From: Streptomyces sp. UNOB3_S3
GTDB taxonomy: Bacteria; Actinomycetota; Actinomycetes; Streptomycetales; Streptomycetaceae
DNA: 64,000 nt
Assembly (NCBI RefSeq): GCF_020740895.1
Contig: NZ_JAILXP010000001.1
Location: 1 to 64,000 of the forward strand
Direction of reading: 5' to 3'
Shown here: piece after piece, positions 38,931 through 47,956 of the stretch
Numbering within the stretch: the stretch's first letter is position 1
Layout of the letters: the number at the start of each line of letters is the position of its first letter
The notes under the pieces: generated by a model
The model's database searches: none
The model's input: only the letters and a program-made list of their open reading frames with translations
What the model was told of the DNA's origin: nothing
Translations under genes and position numbers: made by a program

Positions 38931-41068
38931 CGACCGCGCCGCCGGGTCGACGGCTCGGCCACGGGGGCCGCTGGTGTGCCCGGCACCCCTGGCGCGTGAT
39001 CGCCTCTTGGCTGCTGGTGCTCGGCACACTGGTCACGTTCGACGCCGTCCGGGGCGGAACGTACCGGGACGACTACTCCTTGCCCGGGACGTCCGTTCAA
39101 CGCGGGGCCGACCTGATCACGGCCACCGCGGACGGCGACCTGCGCGGTGTCGCCTCGCAGCTCGTCGTCCAGGCCCGGACGGGGAAGCTGACGGCGCATC
39201 GACAGGCTCTCGACGCCGCGGGAGCCGCCCTGTCGCGTCTCCCCCACGTGCTGTCCGTAGCGGCTCCGCTCACCACCCCGGGAGGGCTCTCGCAGGACGG
39301 GAGGACCGGGTGTTTCACGGTCCGGCTCGCGGACTTCCCGAGCGCGTACGGCGCGTCCTACCTCACGCGCGTCGACGAGGCGGTGGAGCCACTGCGCGCC
39401 GACGGCATCACCGTCGAGTACGGAAGTCCGCTCGGAGAGCTGGCGCGTCCTCCGGGGGACGACCGGCTGTCGGAGCTGATCGGTCTCGTGACCGCGGTGG
39501 CCGTGCTGATCCTGGGCTTCGGCAGTGTCGCGGCGGCCGCGATTCCTCTCGTCACCTCGATGGTGGCACTGCTCGTCGGGCTCAGCCTGCTCGGCCTGCT
39601 GGCCAACGCGTTCACCTTCGCCACACCGTCCCCGACGGTGGCCACCATGATGGGCCTCGGTGCCGGGCTGGACTACACGCTCTTCCTGACCACGCGCCAT
39701 CGCTGCGTGCTGCGTGAGACCGGTGATCCGGTCGAAGCCGCCGGGGCCGCGATGGCCACCGGCGGCCATGCCGTACTGATCGCCGTCGCGGCCGTGATCC
39801 TGGCGCTGACCGGCCTCTGCCTCTCCGGCACCGGCTTCATCGCCACGCTCGCGGCCGCCGCCGGAGTCACCGTACTGGTGGCCGCCGCTGCCTCGCTCAC
39901 TCTCGCCCCGGCCCTCTTCGGGCTGCTCGGCCGGAACATCGACCGCTTCCGCCTCGGCCGTCCCGTCGACGAGGCCACCGGCACCGCGGACCTCTGGTAT
40001 CGGTGGTCCCGCACCCTCGGCCGGCGCCCGTGCCGTTTCCTCGCCATCGGTGTTCTCACGGTGGGAACGCTGAGCATCCCGCTCGCGTCCGTGCGCCTGG
40101 GTCACATCGACGCCGGTTCCACGCCCGGCCGTTACACCGACAGGCGCGCCTACGAGCTCATCGCGAAGAACTTCGGCCCGGGCGCCAACGGCCCGTTCAC
40201 CGTCGTCGTCGAACTCCGCCCCGCCCGGACCGGCGCGGAACCGGGCCCGTCGGCCGGCTCCCTCTCCACAGCCCTGACGCGGACCCCGGGTGTCGCGGCG
40301 GTCGGCACGCCGACGCCCACCGCCGACCGCGCCCTCCTCATCACGACCGTCATTCCGGAGCACGGCCCCCAGGACCGCAGAACCGCCGACCTGCTCCACC
40401 GCCTCGACCGCACCGTCCTGCCCAAAGCCCTCGCGGGCACCGGAGCGCGCGGCTACGCCACCGGTCTCACCGCCGCCCGGCTCACCTTCGCCGACGTGCT
40501 GCTCGGGAACCTGCCCACGATCACCGCCTTCGTGACCGGCACAGCCTTCCTCCTGCTTCTCGTCACCTTCCGCGGTCTGCTCGTCGCGGCGAAGGCCGCC
40601 TTCCTCAACCTGTTCTCCATCGGCGCGGCGCTCGGAGTGGTCGTCGCCGTCTTCCAGAAAGGCTGGGGCGGCTCCCTCGTCGGCGTCACCGAGCCCGTCC
40701 CCATCGAGCCCTACGTACCGGTCCTGGTACTCGCCATCGTCTTCGGACTGTCCATGGACTACGAGATCTTCCTGATCGTCCGCATCCGTGAGACCTGGCT
40801 CCGCACGGGGGACAACCACGAGAGCGTCGCCACCGGCCTCGCGGCCACCGCTCGCGTCATCACGAGCGCCGCAGCCATCATGACCAGCGTCTTCCTCGCC
40901 TTTCTGCTCAGCACCGACGTCGTCATCAAAATGATCGCTCTGGGCCTGGGCGCCAGCGTGATCATCGACGCCACACTCATGCGCCTGCTCCTCGTGCCGG
41001 CCGCCATGCACCTGCTGGGGAACGCCAACTGGTGGCTCCCGGACCTCCTACGGAGGACAAAGAACTAA
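38927..41068 (+). CDS. MMPL-family (RND-type) lipid transporter
   Basis: A 713-aa membrane protein with about 12 TM segments in the RND layout: TM1 near residues 20-40, a first periplasmic domain, a five-TM block (LIGLVTAVAVLILGFGSVAA onward), a second periplasmic domain (DAGSTPGRYTDRRAYEL), and a second TM block with the family motif LSMDYEIFL. The first block has the parallel GLDYTLFLTTRHR. MMPL proteins export lipids or lipopeptides in actinobacteria (family knowledge), so it is the likely exporter of the lipid made by the operon. Start ATG 38927 overlaps the ketosynthase stop. Confidence 0.93.
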   Translation: MTTAPPGRRLGHGGRWCARHPWRVIASWLLVLGTLVTFDAVRGGTYRDDYSLPGTSVQRGADLITATADGDLRGVASQLVVQARTGKLTAHRQALDAAGAALSRLPHVLSVAAPLTTPGGLSQDGRTGCFTVRLADFPSAYGASYLTRVDEAVEPLRADGITVEYGSPLGELARPPGDDRLSELIGLVTAVAVLILGFGSVAAAAIPLVTSMVALLVGLSLLGLLANAFTFATPSPTVATMMGLGAGLDYTLFLTTRHRCVLRETGDPVEAAGAAMATGGHAVLIAVAAVILALTGLCLSGTGFIATLAAAAGVTVLVAAAASLTLAPALFGLLGRNIDRFRLGRPVDEATGTADLWYRWSRTLGRRPCRFLAIGVLTVGTLSIPLASVRLGHIDAGSTPGRYTDRRAYELIAKNFGPGANGPFTVVVELRPARTGAEPGPSAGSLSTALTRTPGVAAVGTPTPTADRALLITTVIPEHGPQDRRTADLLHRLDRTVLPKALAGTGARGYATGLTAARLTFADVLLGNLPTITAFVTGTAFLLLLVTFRGLLVAAKAAFLNLFSIGAALGVVVAVFQKGWGGSLVGVTEPVPIEPYVPVLVLAIVFGLSMDYEIFLIVRIRETWLRTGDNHESVATGLAATARVITSAAAIMTSVFLAFLLSTDVVIKMIALGLGASVIIDATLMRLLLVPAAMHLLGNANWWLPDLLRRTKN

Positions 41069-41075
41069 GGTCCTC
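41053..41075 (+). terminator. possible weak terminator after the lipid operon
   Basis: GAGGAC-11 nt-GTCCTC forms a 6-bp stem straddling the TAA of the MMPL gene. There is no T-run. The convergent glycosyltransferase relic ends at 41085, so a bidirectional end is plausible. Confidence 0.3.
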
Positions 41076-41084
41076 GCCTGTGGG

Positions 41085-41640
41085 TCAGAGTTCTATCGGC
41101 TGGGTGAAATTGAGCAGGACCTTGACCGGTGCGCGGTCGTTGTTCACCGTGAGCCGCCCGAGACGCAGGTTGTCCTCCGCGTGGCGGAGGTTCCGCTGCC
41201 ACATGTCATACCAGCTCAAGGCGGTGCCGGTGTACTTCACCTTCTCGGCCTGGACGTTGCGGATGGCGAACGGCACCTGCTGGGGAACACGGACGACGCG
41301 CATGCCGTGGGCACGCGCCCGATCCACCAGATCGCTGTCCTGGCAGCCCATCGGAAGCAACTCCTCGTCGTATCCGCCGAGCTTGTCGAAGGCGGCGCGG
41401 GAGAGTCCGATACGCCCGTACGAACCGTTGCCGGGGTCCAGGCGGCCGTCCGCGTTGGGACTGAAACCCCGGATCACCAGATCCGGATCCCCTTCCCAGA
41501 GGGCGCGCCAGGTGGGGATGGTGTCACCGATGTAGTTGTCGGCATCGAGGTTGACGAGATAGCGGCCGGTCGCGGCGAAGTTGCCAGAGGCGGTTCTTGC
41601 ACGTCGTGCAGTAGGAGATCTTCTCCGCGGCCACCCGCAT
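41085..41640 (-). pseudogene. family-2-type glycosyltransferase relic with internal deletion
   Basis: ATG 41640, with GGAAGGCGGG before it, opens a normal glycosyltransferase start (ISYCTTCKNRLWQL). At about 41585 the frame changes, and the sequence jumps to NFAATGRYLVNLDADNYIGD (with the D-x-D metal motif) and continues intact to the end (GYDEELLPMGCQDSDLVDRA, VNNDRAPVKVLLNF). In complete enzymes of this type about 60 residues separate these parts. The deletion and frameshift make it non-functional. It directly follows the next relic, with which it probably formed an operon. Confidence 0.75.
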
Positions 41641-41668
41641 CCCGCCTTCCACTGAATCGCCCTGCCGC

Positions 41669-42464
41669 TCAGCGGTACGTGAACTGCTCCGCAAGGCCCC
41701 GGGCGACATCCCCGTCCTCGCGCGACAGCCGCACCAGCCGCTCCCCCACCTGGTCGAGCGACTCCCGCCACGGCGGCCAGGGTGCGGCAGAAGTGCTCGC
41801 GCGCTTCGTCCCCGTTGCCGCGTCCGCCGCCGGACATCACCACCACCAGCCGTTCCGCGGCGGTGACGCCCAGCTTTTCGCGCGTGCGCGCCGCGTCGTG
41901 CACGGCGGTCCGGAAGACCGGCCCGGTCCAGACGGCCCGGATCCCGGCGGCTTCGAGTTGTCGCTCGAAGCGCGGGTGCCCGGCCGGGTCGTCGGGAACG
42001 AAGACGAAGTCCATCCGCCGCAGCGGGCAGTCCGGCCGCGCCAGGTACTCGTCGAGGTCCCGGCGCGGCCGCAGGCAGATCGCCTGTCGCGCGCCGGCCA
42101 CCGCCGCCGCCCGCTCGACCGTCGGCCATACCAGGGTGTCGTGGACGACCACTCGCGGGCGCAGTCCCGCCAGCGCCGCGTGCACCATCGCCGTGATGGT
42201 GGCCAGCATGTCGGGATGGGCCGGCTCGTCGCGGTACCGCCTCATGCGTCCCATCGAAGGCAGCTCGACCACCGGCACCTCGCCGCAGATTTCGTACACG
42301 GCGGCACCGGAACCGAGAATGACCGGATCCAGCCCGGGGTGCCGCGACCGCAGATGCCGCGCCAGCGCTGTTTGACGGGCCAGGTGTCCGGCCCCGACGC
42401 CGTTGATGGCGTTGCAGCACGATACGGGCTGGCGCCGGTGATTCCCGTGGTCCGGAAACACTCT
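41669..42464 (-). pseudogene. MurG/GT1-like glycosyltransferase relic
   Basis: A long frame reads INGVGAGHLARQTALARHL near its start (nucleotide-sugar transferase N-terminus), then ILGSGAAVYEICGEVPVVELPS, MDFVFVPDDPAGHP and RLVVVMSGGGRGNGD, the start of the second domain. Near 41780 the frame breaks. In the third frame a plausible C-terminus appears (LDQVGERLVRLSREDG, GLAEQFTYR, stop 41669). The region between, including the sugar-donor loop, is missing. The start codon is unclear: GTG near 42464 is used here. Confidence 0.65.
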
Positions 42465-42734
42465 CCCGGCCCGGCGAGGAAGGTGTGCCGACCATAGTCG
42501 GCAGCATGGCAGATCGCCCGGCGGGTTGCACCGGGCCCCGGGGACGCCCTCGCGCCCGCCGGCTGACCGACCGGCAAGAACCCGACATGAGGGCAGCGGC
42601 GCGTTCCAATTCCCGTGTGTCCGGGAACCGTTGACTGCGGAGAACGCCCACTGATCACGCCTTGCCGCCTCATCCGCCACCTCTCCGCCGTCCCGTCCGC
42701 CACCTCGTCTGCCGGAGCGCCGGAGGACCACACC

Positions 42735-43762
42735 GTGCCCGAATTCGCACCGTACTTCCTGGCCGGCGCTCCGCCCGCCGCCCTCGCCGCCCTGGGGTGG
42801 GCCGTGAACGCGGCCCATCGACGGGTGGGACTGCGCTACCGGCCCGTGACGGCCGCGTACGACCGGCCGCTCGCCGTGGTCTCGCCCGTCTACCGTGAGG
42901 ACCCGTCGCTCTTCCGGCGTGCCCTGGAATCGTGGCTGGCCGACGGGGTGTCCGAAGTCGTCTGCGTGATCCACGAGGACGACCATTCCTGACTCGACGT
43001 GGCGCGCCGCCTTCCCGTGCGCGTCCTCAGCACCGACAAGGCGGACAAGCGCGAGGCATTGCGGCGGGGATGGCAGGCCGTCTCCGCCGAACTGGTGGCA
43101 CTCGTCGATTCCGACGTCGTCTGGGCACCCGGTGCGGCGGACGCGGTCCGTGCCCCGTTCGCCGACCCCCGGGTGGGCGGCGTCGCGACCGCCCAGTACG
43201 CGCTCGACCCGGACAGCGTCTGGGAGTTCGCGGGAGAACGCTTCAAGGGACAGGGCAGGCTGCCCGCGTTCACTGTGGCGGGGCAGGCCATGATGTGCCT
43301 CATCGGACGCACCGCGATCTACCGGCGTACGGTGCTCACGGACGTCGCGGACGCCTTTGTGAACGAATCCTTCCTCGGGCGCCGGTGCGCCGTCGGGGAC
43401 GACACCCGGCTCACCGAACTGACCCTGCGGGCCGGCTACCGCACCGTCTTCCAGCGCACTGCCAAGGTGTGGTCACGCTACCCGGGCACCGGCCGGGAAT
43501 TCCTCGGCCAGCGGCTGAGAAACGCCCGTAACTTCTGGCGCGTGCGACTCACCGCGCTCGTCACGGGCTGGGGCTGGCGGTATCCCTACCCCTGCGCCAG
43601 GCGGCCACGGCACGGAAGTTCGCGCGCCGGCACGCCCTCCCCCGGTGGCACATCGCCGCCCAGGTCACCATCGATCTCGTACTGAGGAACCTTGACCTCG
43701 TCGGCCTGCTCACCATGCGCCGCCAGACGTGGCTGACGCGCCGGCGCCCCACGGGACTGTAG
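42735..43762 (+). pseudogene. hyaluronan/chitin-synthase-like GT2 relic with in-frame stop and frameshift
   Basis: GTG 42735 with GGAGG upstream starts a membrane-anchored GT2: a hydrophobic helix (FLAGAPPAALAALGWAVN) and AVVSPVYREDPSLFRRALESW. A TGA at 42990-42992 interrupts the frame after IHEDDHS. The same frame resumes with RVLSTDKADKREALRRGW, LVALVDSDVVW (DxD) and GRRCAVGDDTRLTELTLRAGY. A second lesion near 43570 shifts into LPLRQAATARKFARRH and ends LVGLLTMRRQTWL at 43762; the usual C-terminal TM block is absent. It is divergent from the other two relics: a dead polysaccharide locus. Confidence 0.75.
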
Positions 43763-43960
43763 GGGCTCGGGCCGGGCAGACACTCTCGGGGGAAGAGGCG
43801 GGTCAGTCACCCACCTGCGCGACGAATACCTCATACGACCGAGCCGGAGCAGATGATCCTCGGCCAGGCTGTACGGACGCTGTCCATGCGATCTATGCGG
43901 TCCGTGCGGCAGACCTCGCGGATCATGTCATGTCATGGCCATGGGGTTAGGGTGGCGGCC

Positions 43961-44599
43961 GTGAGATCGAAGATCGTGTCAGTGCTCATGGCCGGTTCGG
44001 TGTGCCTGCTCGCCACCGCGTGCGGGAGCGAGGAGCCCAGCGGCAAGGACCGTGGCAGCGCCAAAGCCATGCCGTCGGCCACCGTGCTGCCGCAGAGGCT
44101 GGAGAAGCCACCGACCCTGCCCGACGAACAACTGCAGCCGTCCCCCGCCGCCGACGCTCCCTTCAGCGAGAACCTCGCCTACGAGCTGCGCCGCAAGACC
44201 CGGGACATGGCCCGCGCAGTGGGCAGCATCACCGCCGAGTGCCCCAAGGACCTGGAGTCGAAGAGCGGGGCGCGGGTGACCTGCAAGACCGCTTTCGAGG
44301 GCCTGGAGGTGGAGTGGGACGTGAGCATCGGCGAGAAGTCCGCCTTCTCGCGGAACTATGTGACTTTCACGGCGACCCCGCGCCAGGGCATCCTCACTCG
44401 CGACGGCGTCGCCCGGTTGCTCTACGGCAACTACCGCGACAGCATCGACTACGCCTTGTGCAACGACATCCCCAAGGCCGTACTGGTGCCGCTCGACACG
44501 CAGTCCAAGTACGCCTGTGAGGTGGTCAGCAAGGGGAAGAAGCCTGTGGGCTACCCCCAGCCCGTGCGGGCCACCGACTCCGGCCCGCGGTACTACTGA
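43961..44599 (+). CDS. secreted lipoprotein, DUF4333-like
   Basis: A 212-aa lipoprotein. The signal peptide has basic start RSK, hydrophobic core and lipobox LATAC (Cys near residue 21), then a Ser/Lys/Pro-rich linker. The folded part has two conserved-looking cysteines (ITAECPKDLESKSGARVTCK) as in DUF4333-type domains, and further downstream C residues (DYALCNDIPK, SKYACEVV). Start GTG 43961 gives a correct signal peptide; longer readings do not. Function unknown; anchored outside the membrane. Confidence 0.78.
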   Translation: MRSKIVSVLMAGSVCLLATACGSEEPSGKDRGSAKAMPSATVLPQRLEKPPTLPDEQLQPSPAADAPFSENLAYELRRKTRDMARAVGSITAECPKDLESKSGARVTCKTAFEGLEVEWDVSIGEKSAFSRNYVTFTATPRQGILTRDGVARLLYGNYRDSIDYALCNDIPKAVLVPLDTQSKYACEVVSKGKKPVGYPQPVRATDSGPRYY

Positions 44600-44975
44600 C
44601 GGTCCCCGGGGCCCAGGCCGCCACACGCGACCGGCCCCGGCCCGCGGCGGCGGCCGATCCTGGGCCGGCCGCCCCGGCGTCGCACCTCACGCTTACGGGC
44701 TGACCTGCGATACGCCCCGTCAGAGCGTCAAACATCTCCTACCGACGGGCAGGATCTCTGCTGGGCCCGCCGTCACTGTCTCTTCACCGGTCCGCACAAT
44801 GCGTGATCATCAGCGGCGGCCGCACTCGTCTCGGCGCCGTCTGCGGTACCAGCGAGGTCCGGTGCCGTGGCTGAGGTCAGCAGTCCTCGGCCCTGTGGTG
44901 GGAAGAATTCGATCTTCATGCCTGTTCTGCATCAGCAGTGAACAACTCGGAGTGTTGAACAGAAGGGTGGGACCT
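44600..44975. other. intergenic, no gene seen
   Basis: About 376 bp between the lipoprotein and the PPOX gene, both on the plus strand. No frame on either strand looks coding by composition, and no hairpin stronger than background was noticed. It must contain the PPOX promoter; a GAAGAATTCGATCTTC-like AT-richer patch near 44900-44916 is the only unusual feature. Confidence 0.4.
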
Positions 44976-45371
44976 GTGTCGGCAACGTTTAACGAGGGGA
45001 CGCGCAAACTGCTGGACGGGAGGAACTTCGCCACTGTCGCGACGCTGAACCGGGACGGTGGGCCGCAGACCTCGGTGGTATGGATCGCGAGGGACGGAGA
45101 CACGGTGCTCTTCTCCACTACGGCGGGGCGCCAGAAGGCCAGGAATCTCGCCCGGGACCCGCGGGTCAGCCTTACCGTCTTCGATACCGAGAACCCGTAC
45201 CAGTCTGTAGACATCCGGGGCACCGCCGAGCTGATCGAGGACCGGGAGAAGGCGCTGCCTCGCACGCTCTCGCAGAAGTACCTCGGTGAGAACCCGCCGG
45301 CCGAGCCGGAGGAAGTACTCCGGCTTATCGTGCGGGTGACGCCGAACAAGGTCACTGGTTTCTCCGCCTAA
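44976..45371 (+). CDS. PPOX-class flavin/F420-dependent protein
   Basis: A 131-aa split-beta-barrel protein of the pyridoxamine 5'-phosphate oxidase-like group. Seen: FATVATLNRDGGPQTSVVWI, VLFSTTAGRQKARNLARDPRVSLTVFD and VDIRGTAELIEDREKAL, typical of Streptomyces PPOX/F420-binding small reductases. Start GTG 44976 follows AGAAGGGTGGG. The physiological substrate is not known for most members. Monocistronic, and followed by an insertion-sequence relic. Confidence 0.9.
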   Translation: MSATFNEGTRKLLDGRNFATVATLNRDGGPQTSVVWIARDGDTVLFSTTAGRQKARNLARDPRVSLTVFDTENPYQSVDIRGTAELIEDREKALPRTLSQKYLGENPPAEPEEVLRLIVRVTPNKVTGFSA

Positions 45372-45468
45372 CGGACTGCCCCCGCGATTGATCCTGGTCA
45401 CAGGTGGGCACATGGCGAAGGCCACGCGAGTCGAGTCGGGTGTGATGACGAGTCAGGCACGCACGGCC

Positions 45469-46380
45469 ATGTCCCATTCTGCCTTCTGTGGGAGCTCGCC
45501 GCGCGCTGGGAGGCGCGATGCGAGTCCGGGCGCCGGGACCGGCGCGGGGGTGTGCGGCAACGGAACGCCGGAGCCGGGCCGAAGTACGAACTGGTCTTCG
45601 TCGACCGGCTGCCGGCCACGCTGGTGCATCTACGGACCGGGCTCACCCATGCCGCACTCGGCGTGATCTACGAGGTGGGTTCGTCCACCATCGGCCGGGC
45701 GATCGCCGAGATCCGACCCCTGCTCGCCGAGCGTGGCTTCGCCGTCCCCAACCAACCCGGGCTGCGACTGCGCACCTTGGAGGACGTGTTCGCCTACGCC
45801 GAGGCCGAGAACGTCACTTTGCGAATCGATGGGATGGAGACCCAGGTCCGCCGCCCGAGAGCAGGCAGACCCGGGCGGCGGGCGTTCATCTCCGGCAAGC
45901 GCAGGCAGGACACCATCAAGACGACGACCATCAGCGACGGTCAGGGCCGCACCCTGTGGTCCGGGGCCACCCGGCCCGGCAGGATGCATGACCAGACCGC
46001 GATGCGCACCGAGGACATCGCCGAGCAGTTCCGCCAACGCCCCGGCGTCAAGCCAAGGTCGACGACGGCTACCGGGGCCTGGCGAACGAGTTTCCCGAAC
46101 AGGTCTCGGCCCCGCCGAGGAAGACGAAAGGCCACGATGATGACGCACCGCTGACCGAGCAGCACGGCTGGCGCGAGATGAAGCGCCGCCAGTCCTCCCG
46201 TCGGATCTGCGTCGAGCACGCGAATGCCGAGCACCGCCGGTGGCGTCCGCTCCAGCGATACACCGGACGGCGCGAAACCTATGCCGCGACCCACCGCGCC
46301 ATCGCCGGACTCGTCTCCGGCCGCGCCGCCCGCAGACCCACGCGCCGCAAGGCGAGCACCGAACTCCGCCGGGGTCTCAA
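45469..46380 (+). mobile_element. IS5-type insertion sequence relic with frameshifted transposase
   Basis: The coding frame runs from about PFCLLWELAARWEARCESG, through KYELVFVDRLPATLVHLRTG, STIGRAIAEIRPLLAERGF and the first catalytic Asp in LRIDGMETQV. It continues to PGVK at 46050, where one base is missing. The next frame continues KVDDGYRGLANEFPEQ (second Asp) and RICVEHANAEHRRWRPLQ (Glu), giving the DDE set over two frames. No clear start codon or terminal inverted repeats were found, and the 3' end runs straight into a lipoprotein relic at about 46375 without a stop. The element is therefore dead and end-truncated. Confidence 0.7.
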
Positions 46381-46690
46381 CAGGCTTGCCCAGGTCGGTG
46401 AAGTCGGTCGTCATCTTGATTTCGATTCGTCCCATGCCGCTGCTGAGCAGGGTACGAGTGATGCGTCCATCGTGATGGATCCATACATCCGCGAGGGCGG
46501 TAATCTCGCTACCCAGCTGCTTCAGCCCCGAGTCGAGCTTGGCCTGTCGCCGCTCTTCTCCTCGGGCATCCGGAAGTAGACGGTGTCGCGGGTGAAGATC
46601 TCGTCCAAGTTTTCCTTTCCTGTGCCCAGTACGCGCAGCCGAACGTGCTGCCGGCCCGTGGTGGGCGCGGGTGGTGGTGGAGTCCACGCC
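46376..46690 (-). pseudogene. lipoprotein (LppX-like) C-terminal relic cut by the insertion sequence
   Basis: One frame reads VRLRVLGTGKENLDEIFTRD and VYFRMPEEKSG; a second frame reads DSGLKQLGSEITALADVWIHH, DGRITRT and GRIEIKMTTDFTDLGKPVET, where it meets the IS end. Together these look like the middle and end of an actinobacterial LppX/LprG-type lipoprotein. The N-terminus with lipobox is missing and a frameshift lies near 46570. Family assignment is by resemblance only. Confidence 0.5.
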
Positions 46691-46696
46691 GGTACT

Positions 46697-47866
46697 TCAG
46701 CAGAGGTCGCGTTCCCCGGGGATGGCGCTCGAACCGCCGAGATACCTGGCGGTGGGGAGAACATGGGCGCCGATGACCAGTGGTTTGCCCGCCGGGGCGG
46801 TGGTCGTGAGTCTCAGCTTCCCGCCGTCGAAGTCGGCCTTGTTGGTGACGCCGTCGCCGGTCGGAACGAAGAACGGCCACAGGCCGGCAGCCGCTTTGGC
46901 CTTGATGACCTGCTGGTCCTCGGGAGGGAACGCGGCGTCCGAGGTGACCACGCTCGTGAGTCTCTCCACGACCAGCAGCGAGGCGATCGCCCGCTGGAGC
47001 CTCCCGGACTTCTCACCGAACGCCATGTCCCAGTGCGTCTGAGGATTGGCGGCCCATGGTGGACTCGAGTGCTTCGTGTACGCCTCGTGAAGCTGGCTCG
47101 AGTCGTACCAGCGGGGGTCTGGATTGACCGGCCAGACGACATACCCACCCAGTTCGGCTTCGACGGTCACCACGCTTCGGGCGAATCTGGTGGTGGTCGC
47201 GTCAAGCCGATCGGCACCGGCCCACAGTCCCGAGAAGTCCTTGTTCACCCCTCTGGTCCAAGTGCCGGAAACATCCCCGCTCGTTGTCGCACTGTCGAAG
47301 GAAATCGTCGCGGATCGCGAGTTGCTGAGCATGCTCAGCAACTCCCTGCTGCCGCCCAGGTACTCGGCGGGTCTCGGGGGCGGCCCCTGATAGGAGCGGA
47401 GAAGCCTCTGCAGGACTCTCAGGCGCACGATGTCCCGCAGTGCGGACACGCCTTCGTTCGCGACTTCCGGGTGGTAGGTCATCGCCCAGGCGTAGAAGAC
47501 ATCGGGCAGCCTGTCCTCGTCCGGCTGGGGCGTCAGTCCCTTGAGATACTTGAGCCAGTCCTGATGGACTCCCGAGCCGATCACCGTCACGAGAGTGCTC
47601 TCCGGGACGGACAGCGCCTGAATCACGGTGGCGTACTCGTCGAAGAAGAACGCGCTCTCGACCATCTGCCGGTTGAAGGTCAGGGATGCGGGCGGGACGG
47701 TGTTCTCACGGGCCCACAGAGCGGTATCGGAGGGTTCCAGTGGGGGCGCGGGCTGGATGAGTTGGGTGAGCGACGGAGAAGTCGTCAAGTTCTTCAACAC
47801 GACGTTGTACCAGCGGTTCTGGAGCTCGCTCATCGGGTCGGGCGGTGGCGGCGGCACGGTTGGCAT
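46697..47866 (-). CDS. hypothetical 389-aa protein, paralogue of 47957-49102
   Basis: I recognise no family. The 389-aa protein has no signal peptide; a proline-rich start (PTVPPPPPDP) precedes a helical N-terminal half (DWLKYLKGLTPQPDEDRLPDVFYAWAM-type segments) and a beta-rich C-terminal half ending GKPLVIGAHVLPTARYLGG. The same phrases recur in the neighbouring 381-aa protein (PVLIGVNVLPIGRFLG; NFVKYLQSLKP; PDIFFNWAM), so they are paralogues of the same length and layout. Start ATG 47866; an in-frame ATG 33 bases downstream is an alternative. A strong hairpin (47891-47929) separates the two genes. Confidence 0.7.
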   Translation of the reverse strand: MPTVPPPPPDPMSELQNRWYNVVLKNLTTSPSLTQLIQPAPPLEPSDTALWARENTVPPASLTFNRQMVESAFFFDEYATVIQALSVPESTLVTVIGSGVHQDWLKYLKGLTPQPDEDRLPDVFYAWAMTYHPEVANEGVSALRDIVRLRVLQRLLRSYQGPPPRPAEYLGGSRELLSMLSNSRSATISFDSATTSGDVSGTWTRGVNKDFSGLWAGADRLDATTTRFARSVVTVEAELGGYVVWPVNPDPRWYDSSQLHEAYTKHSSPPWAANPQTHWDMAFGEKSGRLQRAIASLLVVERLTSVVTSDAAFPPEDQQVIKAKAAAGLWPFFVPTGDGVTNKADFDGGKLRLTTTAPAGKPLVIGAHVLPTARYLGGSSAIPGERDLC

Positions 47867-47890
47867 GGCGCTGACCTTTCGCTGGGCATT

Positions 47891-47929
47891 CCTGACCGGC
47901 CGGGGGCCGCCGGCCCCTGGCCGGTCAGG
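47891..47929 (-). terminator. long perfect hairpin between the paralogous genes
   Basis: An 11-bp perfect stem (CCTGACCGGCC / GGCCGGTCAGG) continues through one G-T wobble into a 6-bp stem (GGGGCC / GGCCCC) with a 3-base loop: about 18 stacked pairs. It lies 27 bp beyond the stop of the 381-aa gene and 25 bp before the 389-aa start. With no U-tract it may be a GC-rich actinobacterial terminator or an mRNA-stabilising/attenuating element that sets unequal expression of the two genes. Confidence 0.7.
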
Positions 47930-47956
47930 TCATCGGCGTCGCCTCCGAACCAGGCG

